Position numbers and translations under genes: made by a program
Notes under the pieces: generated by a model
What the model was told of the DNA's origin: nothing
Seen by the model: only the letters and a program-made list of their open reading frames with translations
Databases searched by the model: none
From: an uncultured Cocleimonas sp.
GTDB lineage: Bacteria; Pseudomonadota; Gammaproteobacteria; Thiotrichales; Thiotrichaceae
Direction of reading: 5' to 3'
DNA: 64,000 nt
Assembly (NCBI RefSeq): GCF_947495625.1
Contig: NZ_CANLZW010000026.1
Coordinates: 1-64,000, forward strand
Part shown: one piece after another, positions 1 through 8,568 of the stretch
Position numbering within the stretch: position 1 is the stretch's first letter
Layout of the letters: each line of letters opens with the position of its first letter

Positions 1-70
1 AGGGCTAGTCTTCATACGCCCTTCTAGGGCGAACACAAAACCACGTTCTTAGAACGTGGATTTTTACTTT
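1..70 (+). mobile_element. Right end of an IS200/IS605-like element (cut by the window edge)
   Basis: Bases 1-70 match, almost base for base, the right end of the element at 24417-24828 (window base 1 corresponds to 24759). Both contain the palindrome CCACGTTCTTAGAACGTGG, here at 41-59, an end hairpin of the kind IS200/IS605 elements use for single-strand recognition. The rest of the element, including any transposase, lies outside the window. The exact outer boundary is uncertain by a few bases. Confidence 0.75.
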
Positions 71-122
71 ACGTTTTAAAAAAACAAAAACGTAATATCA
101 TTCAAAGTAGGGGGGTGTCATT
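71..122 (+). repeat. Intergenic G6 repeat, medium form, left part displaced by the IS200-like element
   Basis: Starts inside the hairpin ACGTTTT...AAAACGT of the medium repeat form and ends with AAAGTAGGGGGGTG. The usual left part (GTGCCTAGCTCTGCATAAATTC) is missing because the insertion element abuts here. Confidence 0.8.
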
Positions 123-130
123 AATAAAAA

Positions 131-1339
131 CTAAGAATAAATAGGGAGTTGTGGCAACGCCCGACGACTTAAATATTCAGCGCCGTTTTCTGTGATCACA
201 ATATTTTCTTCATGCACCATGAGTTTCCCTAGGGCAAATTCCATTCCCGGCTCGAGTGTCATCACCGTTCCTACTTCAAACACTTCATTATCCCAGGGAG
301 TATTCGAAGGTGGCTCAGTCAGTTGCAAACCTAAGCCATGTCCGTAGCGACCCACTGAATCTCCCAAAGCACCTGCTTTTTGCAGGACATTGTTCATTGC
401 GTGAAATAAATGGGCTGGCGTGTTGCCCGGTTTCGCTGCTAGGAAGCCTTGCTCTGTTGCTTCCCAGACTGCCTCATAGGCATCAAGCGCGCTTTTATCA
501 ACCTTGCCAAAACCATAGTTGCGGTCGAAATCACAGTAGTAGCCATCAAAAGTACAGCCGGTATCGAGAATTAAAACATCGCCATCTCGAAGAATGCGCG
601 CGCCAGCTGGTGAAATAATATCGCTATAGCCACCTTGATCAGCGCCGCCGACCAGATAAGCCACATCATCAACCCCCTCTGTTAGGCATTGAATTTTGAA
701 TGCGCGAAATATCTCGCTGTCACTCATTCCGGGGTGTACAAACTCAAACAGTCTTTCGAAAACTGAGGAAACGGTTTGTGCCACATAGCGCAGTTTCTCG
801 ATTTCTTTGGGCGATTTAACCATCCGCTGACGTCGCATGATGTGTGTCGCATCTACAAATTCGACCCGATTATCATGATTTTTCAAATTAGCCTTGATTT
901 GATCCAGATCACATAATGGCATGCGCATGTGCGACTCTTTGCCTGCACTAATACCGATGTGTTTAAAACCACTGTTTGATGCGGCACGCGTCACTGCTTC
1001 AACCAAAGCTTCCGTGAGTAGGCTAATGCCATCGTCTGTTGGGTGGGGAGATGACCAGTGTCGAATATCACTCATCCATCCCTTTGCCATACACTCCACG
1101 CCGATAGTTGGAATTACGGCTATAGGCAAACCTTCGCTGGGTAAAACCAAATACCAGGGACGCGTTGGGCTTTGCCAAAACTGTGTCAGGTAGCCCGTGT
1201 AATAATTAATATCGTGTTCGGTGGTAAGTAAAATCGCGGCTAATTGTTGCTCACGCATTTTGTTTTGAACAACCTCAAAGCGCTGTTCGAATTCTTCGTT
1301 CGCAAAACCACGTTCTGGCTGATGCAAAGTCTCTGTCAT
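131..1339 (-). CDS. M24 family metallopeptidase / amidohydrolase (Xaa-Pro dipeptidase-like)
   Basis: A 402-aa pita-bread fold protein with a creatinase-type N-terminal domain (about 15-165) and a C-terminal M24 domain (about 180-395). The five expected metal ligands are visible: D259 (LDTG), D270, H334 (GHGLG), E363 (LEPGM) and E378 (HEEN), so it should be an active di-metal hydrolase of a peptide, amide or C-N bond. It is the last gene of a minus-strand operon and overlaps the preceding racemase-like gene by 4 bp (ATGA). The partnership with an ammonia-lyase and a racemase-like enzyme suggests small-molecule catabolism rather than protein turnover. EutD/DoeA of ectoine breakdown belongs to the same family, but the rest of that pathway is not here, so the substrate is open. 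Confidence 0.85.
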   Translation of the reverse strand: MTETLHQPERGFANEEFEQRFEVVQNKMREQQLAAILLTTEHDINYYTGYLTQFWQSPTRPWYLVLPSEGLPIAVIPTIGVECMAKGWMSDIRHWSSPHPTDDGISLLTEALVEAVTRAASNSGFKHIGISAGKESHMRMPLCDLDQIKANLKNHDNRVEFVDATHIMRRQRMVKSPKEIEKLRYVAQTVSSVFERLFEFVHPGMSDSEIFRAFKIQCLTEGVDDVAYLVGGADQGGYSDIISPAGARILRDGDVLILDTGCTFDGYYCDFDRNYGFGKVDKSALDAYEAVWEATEQGFLAAKPGNTPAHLFHAMNNVLQKAGALGDSVGRYGHGLGLQLTEPPSNTPWDNEVFEVGTVMTLEPGMEFALGKLMVHEENIVITENGAEYLSRRALPQLPIYS

Positions 1340-2130
1340 TTGAACAGATTTCCTTTGTTTTTAGTTGTGTTTGCAGATGTGGTGTTGATAGATGTGCTGT
1401 TGTCAGATGAGTTACAGGTCAAATCCAGTCCTGCATGTCTGGCTAAATCCCATGCTAAAACCTGATTGCTCGATAAAGCCGTAATACCCGTTTGCGCTTC
1501 AATCTCAGCAATAATGTTCGCGCACTTTAAATTAGTGCAGGCCATAAAAACGGCATCAATGTCTGGGTTATCTTTCGCTAACATGATCGCATCACGTTGA
1601 ATGGTGGCAGGGGAAATTCGGCCAACAAAGCGGTCTTCTGCTTCATCATAGGTAGCAGATGCAATTACCTGAATACCATTGGATTCAAAGAATTGAATCA
1701 TTTCAGCACATACGCTTTCGCTATAGGGCGCGAGAAAAGCTATTTTTTTGGCGTTAATCGATTGTAAAGCGGAGAGGGTCGCCGTTAATGGATTCGTCAC
1801 CATTTTACAGGGGCGTTTTTCAGCAACTAATGCGGATATTCTATCTGCTCCAATATGCAAAGCGCCGGAGGTGCATGCGTAACCCAGTGCATCGAATTCA
1901 GCTTCAATCGGAAATTGCGACATGGTATCACCAAGATGATTCTCCATTTGCTGGAGTAACTCTTTAGTGACTTCATTCTCAAACGGAATACGATTCACAA
2001 ACAGGCTGATATTTTGATTCGCAAAGTAAAAACGAAATTCATCTTCAATAGTGACATCCGACTGCAATACGATTAAACCCAGCTGTTTAATAGTGTCTTT
2101 GGCTAATAAATCGTATTTCAAGGTATCCAT
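1336..2130 (-). CDS. Asp/Glu racemase / maleate isomerase superfamily protein
   Basis: A 264-aa protein of the Asp/Glu racemase superfamily (maleate cis-trans isomerase, arylmalonate decarboxylase, EutA). The two catalytic-type cysteines are present in the expected contexts: YACTSGA in the first half and MACTNLK in the second. The last 25 residues are Ser/Thr/Asn-rich (STSINTTSANTT) and look like a dispensable tail. It lies between the ammonia-lyase (9-bp gap) and the M24 hydrolase (4-bp overlap), so the three are very likely cotranscribed. Family members isomerise or racemise carboxylates through a Cys thiol; the substrate cannot be read from sequence. Confidence 0.8.
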   Translation of the reverse strand: MDTLKYDLLAKDTIKQLGLIVLQSDVTIEDEFRFYFANQNISLFVNRIPFENEVTKELLQQMENHLGDTMSQFPIEAEFDALGYACTSGALHIGADRISALVAEKRPCKMVTNPLTATLSALQSINAKKIAFLAPYSESVCAEMIQFFESNGIQVIASATYDEAEDRFVGRISPATIQRDAIMLAKDNPDIDAVFMACTNLKCANIIAEIEAQTGITALSSNQVLAWDLARHAGLDLTCNSSDNSTSINTTSANTTKNKGNLFK

Positions 2131-2139
2131 ATTAGAGCA

Positions 2140-3273
2140 TTAACCTACGATTTCCTTGTACAAATCTGGGTCTGTTGCACCTTCGGTACCCAGCATGAAA
2201 ATCACTGAATTTTCATCGATATGAATAGATTCTTTGAGCTCTGGATTATCCATGATGGTTTTCAAGGTAATCAAGCCCGATGCCGAACATTCACCGCCGA
2301 CAATATCGGGTCTATCACCTTCTGATTTTGCCAGATAACGCATCATGGGTTTTACGCCTTCATCGCCCACCGTGATTACGTGGCTTGCACCGTGTCGCAG
2401 TATGGGCCAGGCTAATTCGGAAACTTCACCGCAGGACAAGCCCGCCATCAGTGTTTCATCGACGATATCCACTAAATAGATTTGATCGCGTTGCATGCTT
2501 TCTAAAACACAATCAGACATGCGAGATTCCATGATGATGATTTCAGGTAAATCATCGCGCCAGTGCTTCCAGAAGTAAGCGATTAACGCGCCTGCCATGC
2601 CGCCGCAACCCGCTTGAAGAATAATATGTGTTAACGACTCTTTTTGCTGCTCTATTTGCTCGATGACTTCGGCGGCTAATACGGTATAGCCTGCCATCAC
2701 TTGTGTGGGGATTTCCCGATAACCTTCCCACGATGTGTCCGAAACAATTTGCCAGCCATTCGCATCAGCCATTTTGATACATTCGGCAATCGAATCATCG
2801 TAATTTCCCTCTACCCGATGCACCGTTGCGCCATATTCCGCTAAGCTTTTTGCGCGGGCTTCACTGACTCCCGCATGGATAAAGATATGACAAGGGATAT
2901 TTTTTTGCTGAGCTCCCCAGGATACTGATCGTCCATGATTACCATCGGTCGCTGTACATACTGTAAGTGCAGACGCATCTCCGGTTTTTTCTCGCGCTTC
3001 CAAAACAGTCTGCACGGCATAAGCGCCACCCAAGGCTTTGAAAGATCCTAAATTTAAACGCGTTGACTCATCTTTATACAGAACTTTTTTTACGCCCATT
3101 TGTTTAGCGAAATCATCTAATGCAATTAAGTCAGTTTGCTTGTAATCCGGCCATTGGGTAATTGATTGGTAAGCAGTTTCACAGATTCCGGTTGGAAACA
3201 AATCATCGGCCACTTCATGCATGGCATTGTTTTGTTTGGGATTCTGGTAATAGTTAGCGTATGTATATTTCAA
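2140..3273 (-). CDS. Diaminopropionate ammonia-lyase-like PLP enzyme
   Basis: A 377-aa fold-type II PLP enzyme. The PLP lysine is K79 in NLGSFKALGG. The motifs CTATDGNHGR (D110) and SDTSWEGY (D179) have the same 69-residue spacing as the two catalytic Asp of E. coli 2,3-diaminopropionate ammonia-lyase (D120 and D189, as known for that enzyme), and the phosphate-binding GCGGMAG loop is present. It is probably a beta-eliminating ammonia-lyase giving a 2-oxo acid. It is shorter than E. coli YgeX and has a different PLP-site context (DESTRLNLGSFK versus DESYRFGLNAFK), so the substrate may differ. It is the first gene of the operon that continues with the racemase-like and M24 genes. Confidence 0.8.
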   Translation of the reverse strand: MKYTYANYYQNPKQNNAMHEVADDLFPTGICETAYQSITQWPDYKQTDLIALDDFAKQMGVKKVLYKDESTRLNLGSFKALGGAYAVQTVLEAREKTGDASALTVCTATDGNHGRSVSWGAQQKNIPCHIFIHAGVSEARAKSLAEYGATVHRVEGNYDDSIAECIKMADANGWQIVSDTSWEGYREIPTQVMAGYTVLAAEVIEQIEQQKESLTHIILQAGCGGMAGALIAYFWKHWRDDLPEIIIMESRMSDCVLESMQRDQIYLVDIVDETLMAGLSCGEVSELAWPILRHGASHVITVGDEGVKPMMRYLAKSEGDRPDIVGGECSASGLITLKTIMDNPELKESIHIDENSVIFMLGTEGATDPDLYKEIVG

Positions 3274-3479
3274 ATGATGCTCCTATTTATAAAACATCTA
3301 GGTCAATTAAACACGTAGCTGTTTTAAGAAAACAGTAAAAACGGGAGAGATGCTTATACTGTGTCTTTATTACTGTTGCTAGTTATTACTGTAGCTAGGT
3401 TTCAGATATTTGTACTAAATAATATTAAACACATTAGCATTCACTTTTTTCTTTATTTAGCTATTACGAACAACGAAAT

Positions 3480-3562
3480 AAAAAAGCCTTTCAGCTCTGC
3501 ATAAATTCTATTTACGTTTTCAAAAAACAAAAACGTAATATCATTCAAGTAGGGGGGTGACC
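3480..3562 (+). repeat. Intergenic G6 repeat, medium form
   Basis: A complete medium form: A-rich end, CTCTGCATAAATTC, hairpin TTTACGTTTTC...AAAACGTAA, TATCATTC, then AAGTAGGGGGGTGACC. It occupies much of the 343-bp gap 3274-3616. The rest of the gap is AT-rich and presumably holds the promoter of the ammonia-lyase operon; I could not assign -35/-10 boxes. Confidence 0.85.
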
Positions 3563-3616
3563 AAGATCTTTTATAATTACAGCATCGTTAATTATGCTGA
3601 GTATATTTTATTAGAA

Positions 3617-5302
3617 TTAGAATGAATTCTCAGTGTTGACGCTCAGTTGCACATCATCGACATCACCTTCGCCATTCAGTGGAAATGCCAAATCAATATG
3701 AATTGCTTTTGTAATACTGCTACGGGTAGGAATCATGCGCAGTCCAACGCCAACATCGGCTAACACATCTGGGTCTTTGCCATCACCCCAGGCCGTGCCA
3801 ACATCGGCAAAAACTGCCGCACCGAATTTCGCCAAATGTAGCGGGTACCAGTCAAAGTGATAGCGTTTTTCTGCGGTGAAAACCAGTGACTTATCACCGT
3901 TTTCATAACCTTTGGGATAGGCGCGTAAACCGGTATCTCCGCCAATTAATATTTGTTCGTCTGGTTGTAAATTAGATTGGTATTTAAACGTCCCAGACAA
4001 GTAAATATCACTGCCGTGCTCATCAAAAGAATACCATTCAGCTCCTAAATTCAGGCTGTTTCCTTCTAACTCGCCAGAACCGATATAGGAGTTGGCATCC
4101 ATATTGATAAACGCCAGACTATTTTCAAATTCATAGCCTTTTTCAAAAGACGCATTCAGGTTCAGTTGATTATCAGTAGAACCAAATTCTTTTCGAAGAA
4201 GGCCAACGCCCAATGTGTAATTGGTGCCTAAGGTAATATCCTCAACTTCACCCATACTCTTAAAGTTGGTACGTGTGGTGTATCTTTCACTGTCGTGTTC
4301 GTATCTAAACCAGGGATAGGACTCAGTCAGAGAATAGAGATCTTTATATTCAGATTCTTTATATTTCCAGCCAACCTTATATCGTGTGACTTTGTTTTTT
4401 TCCGAATCATCGTTAGTTAAATTATCGTTCTCAAGACCATTAGACCAGCCCCAAAACGCAGATTGCTCAGATTTTTTTACAGCTATTTTACTGCTAACGT
4501 CACCTTTGTCATAAAGAGAGGTTTTTTCATTGATGCTTGAAGTGTTTAATCCCCACGCCTTACGACTATCGAGTTCGAAAAAAGGCAAGGACAAGTCTAC
4601 TTCATGGCCTTTGCCGTCAGAGTTATCTTGTATCGAGGTATACAGTTTTTGTCGTGTACCTAAAAAAAGTGAATTCGTATAGCTGATGAAGGTTTCATCG
4701 CGTTCTTCGTCACTTTTATAACCCAGTACAAGTCCTTTGCCCGACCCTAGTAGATTGTGTTCCTGTATTTCGAAACCGCTTTTGCTATTGCCCCCTGATT
4801 GGCTAAACGAAACACCCGGCGACAGCGTCCATTTATCCGTAGTATTTACGAGTATTTTGACGCGATTTCCGCATAACTCATAAGGCGTTACATCTACATC
4901 TTGAATATAGCGGTTGCTTCGGATTAAACGTTCCGATTCAGAAAGTTTACGTGGCAGAAATTTGTCGCCCTGCTTGAACAGTAATTGACGACGAATAACT
5001 TTGGGTTTGGTGCTTACATGAAGCTTATTGGCAACCCTGTGAATCGTCTTCGATTCTCTGGGATTGTTTAAATCAAACACGTCTTCAGCGTTAACGGTAA
5101 TGTCACCCACTACCAGATTACCATTATCTTTAAACGAATCTTTCCAGGGCTGGCAGCTTTCTGCTGCAGAAACAGAAGAAACTCCGACAACCATGCCGAC
5201 ACTAAAGCAACAGCAAATAAGTCCTTTTGTAGGGTTGTTAGCTGCTGTATCGATAGTATGTTTTAAGATGTTTTTTTGTATTTTTATAATATTAAAGCCC
5301 AT
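3617..5302 (-). CDS. Omp85 (BamA/TamA-like) outer membrane protein
   Basis: A 561-aa protein. A hydrophobic signal segment (about 25-45, ending VSAAES) is followed by about 100 residues with a POTRA-like pattern (VIRRQLLFKQGDKF...IRSNRYIQDVDV) and then a C-terminal surface-antigen (D15) beta-barrel. The barrel shows the Omp85 hallmark region GGDTGLRAYPKGYENG around 450-465 and ends NTENSF with a terminal aromatic, as outer membrane barrels do. Only one or two POTRA domains fit, so it is not canonical BamA (five) and is shorter than TamA. Its role may be insertion or secretion at the outer membrane; partner unknown. The eptA-like gene ends 3 bp upstream, so the two are probably cotranscribed. 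Confidence 0.8.
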   Translation of the reverse strand: MGFNIIKIQKNILKHTIDTAANNPTKGLICCCFSVGMVVGVSSVSAAESCQPWKDSFKDNGNLVVGDITVNAEDVFDLNNPRESKTIHRVANKLHVSTKPKVIRRQLLFKQGDKFLPRKLSESERLIRSNRYIQDVDVTPYELCGNRVKILVNTTDKWTLSPGVSFSQSGGNSKSGFEIQEHNLLGSGKGLVLGYKSDEERDETFISYTNSLFLGTRQKLYTSIQDNSDGKGHEVDLSLPFFELDSRKAWGLNTSSINEKTSLYDKGDVSSKIAVKKSEQSAFWGWSNGLENDNLTNDDSEKNKVTRYKVGWKYKESEYKDLYSLTESYPWFRYEHDSERYTTRTNFKSMGEVEDITLGTNYTLGVGLLRKEFGSTDNQLNLNASFEKGYEFENSLAFINMDANSYIGSGELEGNSLNLGAEWYSFDEHGSDIYLSGTFKYQSNLQPDEQILIGGDTGLRAYPKGYENGDKSLVFTAEKRYHFDWYPLHLAKFGAAVFADVGTAWGDGKDPDVLADVGVGLRMIPTRSSITKAIHIDLAFPLNGEGDVDDVQLSVNTENSF

Positions 5303-5305
5303 GCT

Positions 5306-7006
5306 CTATTTTTTGACTAATTGCGTACTTTTGCAAGATGAAAAGATATCTAATTGTTTGTCGTGAACCTTTGTTTCAATCGACAGCATCCCAAGCATCG
5401 AGCTGAATAAATTATCATGCGAAAGCGCTGTTGCAGTTTTACTCGCAACACAGTCCTTATTAATTCCGTGTGTTTTCTCATAGCCCTTAGACAACCAAAG
5501 CATAAATGGGACTTTCTTCTGGTAATCTGGCGCGATCATATAGGGTAATCCATGCAAGTACAGATTATTTTCACCCAAAGATTCGCCATGATCAGAGATA
5601 TAGACCATCGCTGTATCAAATTGTTCTGAATTTTCCTTTAAAAAGTTAATTGATTTATCCAGAATATAATCTGTGTAAAGTATCGCATTATCATAAGCGT
5701 TTATAATTTCTTCCTGAGTACATGAAACCAGTTGATTGGTTTTACACACCGGCGTGAATTTTTCAAATTCTGCTGGATAGCGCTTGCTGTATGTAGGGCC
5801 ATGATTGCCTTTTTTATGCAGAATAATGACACGATCACCTTGTGGGTTTTCAATCACCGCATTCACTTTAGTGAGTTGTTCATTGGGTGCAGTATCGGTG
5901 TTACTGGCATCCACAATATGTTGTAAATCATCAATTAATACTTCATCCACACAGTTTCCGGTTTCGCAAAATTTAGGATTAAGCTTATCCAGCATGTGCT
6001 CGTATGCAATGCGATCACAACTGTGTTGGCAGCCAGTATTATTATCTCTCCATAAAACTTTGTAACCCGCATGCGAGATCACATCGAATAAATTCTCGTA
6101 CTCTCTGCCCTTGTCAAAGTTAAATTCATCGCGGGTAAATTTAGAAAACATACACGGCACAGATACCGCTGTCGCAGTTCCGCAAGAGCTTACGTCACTA
6201 AAATTGATAATATCCTGTTTAGCTAATAGTGGGTTGGTGTCGCGTTCATAACCATTTAAAGAAAAATTCATCGCTCTGGCTGTTTCACCCAATACCAGAA
6301 TAACCAAAGAAGGTTTGCGCGGTATGCCACCCGTAGTATGAGACCCGTTAAGTACCAGTTGTGCATCATCTTCAATCGGCTTTAGTTCGTAATTTCTTTT
6401 TCTTAAATCCTTAGCAACAATCGTCTTGATTGAGCCAATGTAGTTAATCGGATTAATTAAATGACGCGCTTCACGGTTATTTCTACCAAAGAATGAAAGC
6501 TCTTTGTAATTGCTGTACAAAGTGCCACCCAATACAGCAGAACTTATAAGTATCGCGAAGCCTTTAAAAGCCAGACCTTTGAAGAAGGGTTGGTAGTTGA
6601 TCTCGGTCTTATATAGCAACCAGGCTGGAATCACGCCCAGTAACAGTAGCGTCATCACTAATTTATAACTAAATAAATCAGTCGCCTCATGCACATCAGT
6701 CGCAAAAATATTACGAATCATGCTTTTATCAATCATGATCGCATAATTATCCATAAAGTATGCAGCAGAAGCAGAGCACAACAGAATGGCGATAACGATC
6801 GGTTTAAAAATGGGTTTAAAGCTGAATAAAGTCAGTAAAATATTAAACACGGTGACTAATATCAAAAAGAAGGAAATCCCAATAACGGGTGATTCAGATA
6901 GTGGTTGCAGGTTTAGTATTTTTGACCAGAAAGAATAGTTAGTGAATAACGTTAAATATAAGGAAATCAATAAAGTGACTTTCCACAGTGATAATTTAAA
7001 TGTCAT
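5306..7006 (-). CDS. eptA: Phosphoethanolamine transferase, EptA family
   Basis: From the chosen start it is 566 aa, the usual EptA length: about five N-terminal membrane helices, then a periplasmic sulfatase-fold domain. Visible active-site features are LGETARAMNF, the nucleophile Thr in SSCGTATAVSVPCMFS, DNNTGCQHSCD with disulfide cysteines, and SDHGESLGENNLYLHG metal ligands. It would transfer phosphoethanolamine to lipid A phosphate, lowering surface charge and giving polymyxin tolerance. The open frame extends 48 residues further (to 7150), but that part is not hydrophobic or conserved-looking; the Met at 7006 starts MTFKLSLWKV, typical of the family. Neither start has a strong ribosome binding site. 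Confidence 0.9.
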   Translation of the reverse strand: MTFKLSLWKVTLLISLYLTLFTNYSFWSKILNLQPLSESPVIGISFFLILVTVFNILLTLFSFKPIFKPIVIAILLCSASAAYFMDNYAIMIDKSMIRNIFATDVHEATDLFSYKLVMTLLLLGVIPAWLLYKTEINYQPFFKGLAFKGFAILISSAVLGGTLYSNYKELSFFGRNNREARHLINPINYIGSIKTIVAKDLRKRNYELKPIEDDAQLVLNGSHTTGGIPRKPSLVILVLGETARAMNFSLNGYERDTNPLLAKQDIINFSDVSSCGTATAVSVPCMFSKFTRDEFNFDKGREYENLFDVISHAGYKVLWRDNNTGCQHSCDRIAYEHMLDKLNPKFCETGNCVDEVLIDDLQHIVDASNTDTAPNEQLTKVNAVIENPQGDRVIILHKKGNHGPTYSKRYPAEFEKFTPVCKTNQLVSCTQEEIINAYDNAILYTDYILDKSINFLKENSEQFDTAMVYISDHGESLGENNLYLHGLPYMIAPDYQKKVPFMLWLSKGYEKTHGINKDCVASKTATALSHDNLFSSMLGMLSIETKVHDKQLDIFSSCKSTQLVKK

Positions 7007-7182
7007 AGAAAAATGCTCTGGTTTGGAAATCTTGAGATGAGCGAAATAGGTGTCGTCAATCTCAAGAGTATTTGCCGAGCTTATTGAAACTATGAGCTGG
7101 AGATAATGGGCAAGTGCCCCATAAATCGGCAATTGGGTCGTATGACCCATGCCGTATTTTTTCTATTTTTAAGAGTATTTAG

Positions 7183-7710
7183 TTGTTAGAATGCGCGCAA
7201 TCTATGACATTTATACAAAAGTTAATACTTACCTTATTCTTTATACTTTTTACTCTCTATAGTGGCTATGAGGTCTTTGAGGAGCTTACTGATTTTTCAG
7301 ATGGAGAATCATTAGCTCAGGCCTGGGTAGAAATTGGCATTGTGATTATGTCACTCGCAGGTTTAATCTACTTCGCCTATATCATCGCCGTTCAAGCGAA
7401 AGAAAAGCTCAAACTGAATGATAATTTAGCCGAGGTGAGAAAGCAGTTAGAAAGCTCAAACGTGCGTTTGCAAGACGGCAAAAAAGAATACCAGAAAGTT
7501 ATCCAGTGGCAATTTAGCGAGTGGGGACTTTCGCCCAGCGAACAAGAAGTCGCCCTGCTAATGTTGAAGGGTTTGAGTATTAAAGAAATCTCTGCTTCCC
7601 GAAATACGCACGAAAAGACGGTGAGAAAACAAGCGTCAGCGATTTATGAAAAATCAGGCTTGGGCGGCCGACATGAATTATCGGCGTGGTTCTTTGAAGA
7701 CTTATTGTAA
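7183..7710 (+). CDS. Membrane-anchored LuxR-type HTH regulator
   Basis: A 175-aa protein with two transmembrane helices (about 10-30 and 50-72), a short coiled stretch (75-100) and a C-terminal LuxR/GerE helix-turn-helix (LSPSEQEVALLMLKGLSIKEI...HEKTVRKQASAIYEKSGL). There is no receiver domain, so signal input is probably through the membrane part. The start is TTG at 7183, with AAGAG seven bases upstream; ATG at 7204 (168 aa) has no comparable site. It is divergent from eptA, with which it shares a short upstream region, so regulating envelope modification is a reasonable guess. Confidence 0.7.
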   Translation: MLECAQSMTFIQKLILTLFFILFTLYSGYEVFEELTDFSDGESLAQAWVEIGIVIMSLAGLIYFAYIIAVQAKEKLKLNDNLAEVRKQLESSNVRLQDGKKEYQKVIQWQFSEWGLSPSEQEVALLMLKGLSIKEISASRNTHEKTVRKQASAIYEKSGLGGRHELSAWFFEDLL

Positions 7711-7721
7711 GTTGAAACGTT

Positions 7722-7799
7722 AAAACACACCCCCCCTACTTATAGGCACTTTTTGTGAATGATAATTAAAAAAGGCTTAAAAGTAGGGGGGTGTCAAAA
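7722..7799. repeat. Inverted pair of short-form G6 repeats
   Basis: Two short copies face each other in the convergent gap after the LuxR-type gene. The minus-strand copy is at 7722-7754 (CACACCCCCCCTACTTATAGGC on the plus strand, given here only as its key region) and the plus-strand copy at 7766-7799 with AAAAGTAGGGGGGTGTC. The pair could fold into a long hairpin in either transcript. Confidence 0.85.
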
Positions 7800-7826
7800 T
7801 TCTAATAACTTAGTTGATAATACTGA

Positions 7827-8360
7827 TTAATCAGCCATTTCCAAATCTTCAGCAATAGCGGCAATACCCGCTTTAGCACAAGCCTCATCAATATCACCAC
7901 CGGGTGCGCCACTCACGCCAACTGCACCATAAATCTTGCCACCGACATTAATCACAGCGCCACCGGCAGACATCAACACACCATCAAACATGCCGACTGC
8001 GGTATTAGCGCGTTCAGCCATGGCTGACGTATCTGCACTAAAGTTTACAGCGGTATAGGCTTTTGCTTTACTAATCGGAATAGAAACAGGCGGTGCCAAA
8101 GTATCGCGAACAACGGCCTGAACAATACCGTTTTTATCAACCACGGTTGCTGTTGCCTGATAGCCTTTCTTGCGGCAATCCAGCATTGCACCCTGTGCCA
8201 CAGCGGTTGCAGCTTCTGATGATAAACGTGCAATTTGCACAGTCATTGGTGCATCTTCTTCATCATCGGCAAATGCGGGTGTAGCAAATGAAGCGAATAA
8301 GATTGCGGTAATAGATGTGATTGCCAGCATTTTTTCAGACTTTAATCTTGGTTTTTTCAT
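7827..8360 (-). CDS. Secreted GlcG/HbpS-family (heme-binding-like) protein
   Basis: A 177-aa protein with an N-terminal signal peptide (MKKPRLKSEKM then a hydrophobic run ending ATPAFA) followed by a GlcG/HbpS (DUF336) domain, seen in SKAKAYTAVNF and the glycine-rich VLMSAGGAVINVGGKIYGAVGVSGAPGG split over about 120-150. Relatives bind heme or cobalamin or accompany glycolate use; no such partner is adjacent. Start chosen at the second Met because GGAGTG lies just upstream; the frame opens four codons earlier. Confidence 0.75.
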   Translation of the reverse strand: MKKPRLKSEKMLAITSITAILFASFATPAFADDEEDAPMTVQIARLSSEAATAVAQGAMLDCRKKGYQATATVVDKNGIVQAVVRDTLAPPVSIPISKAKAYTAVNFSADTSAMAERANTAVGMFDGVLMSAGGAVINVGGKIYGAVGVSGAPGGDIDEACAKAGIAAIAEDLEMAD

Positions 8361-8443
8361 TTTACACTCCATGTTTTAGATGATGCTATTTTCTATCAAA
8401 TCCGTAAAAAACGAAATGCGCGAAAACCCTAATCCTCACTAGT

Positions 8444-8463
8444 GAAAACCCTGTAGGGTTTTT
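8444..8463 (+). terminator. Short hairpin with T-run upstream of pepN
   Basis: AAAACCCTGTAGGGTTTTT is an 8-bp inverted repeat ending in a T-run, in the divergent gap between the GlcG-like gene and pepN. It is too short to be a convincing terminator; it could be an operator. Confidence 0.3.
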
Positions 8464-8568
8464 ACAAATAAGCTATCATTAGCAGCTTATAAACTCACAA
8501 AAATAGTTTTACAAAAATAGATAAACCAATAATCCTAACGAATCATCTAAACGAAGCCATAAAACATT

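Noticed and set aside
256-618. Plus-strand frame of 120 codons opposite the M24 gene
   Set aside because: It lies wholly antisense to a well-supported gene, has no family features and no ribosome binding site. The same holds for the many other frames antisense to or shifted within real genes.
131-3273. Ectoine/hydroxyectoine utilisation operon (eutABCDE)
   Set aside because: The families overlap, but eutC, eutE, downstream doeCD and a transporter are missing, and the PLP enzyme matches diaminopropionate ammonia-lyase better than EutB.
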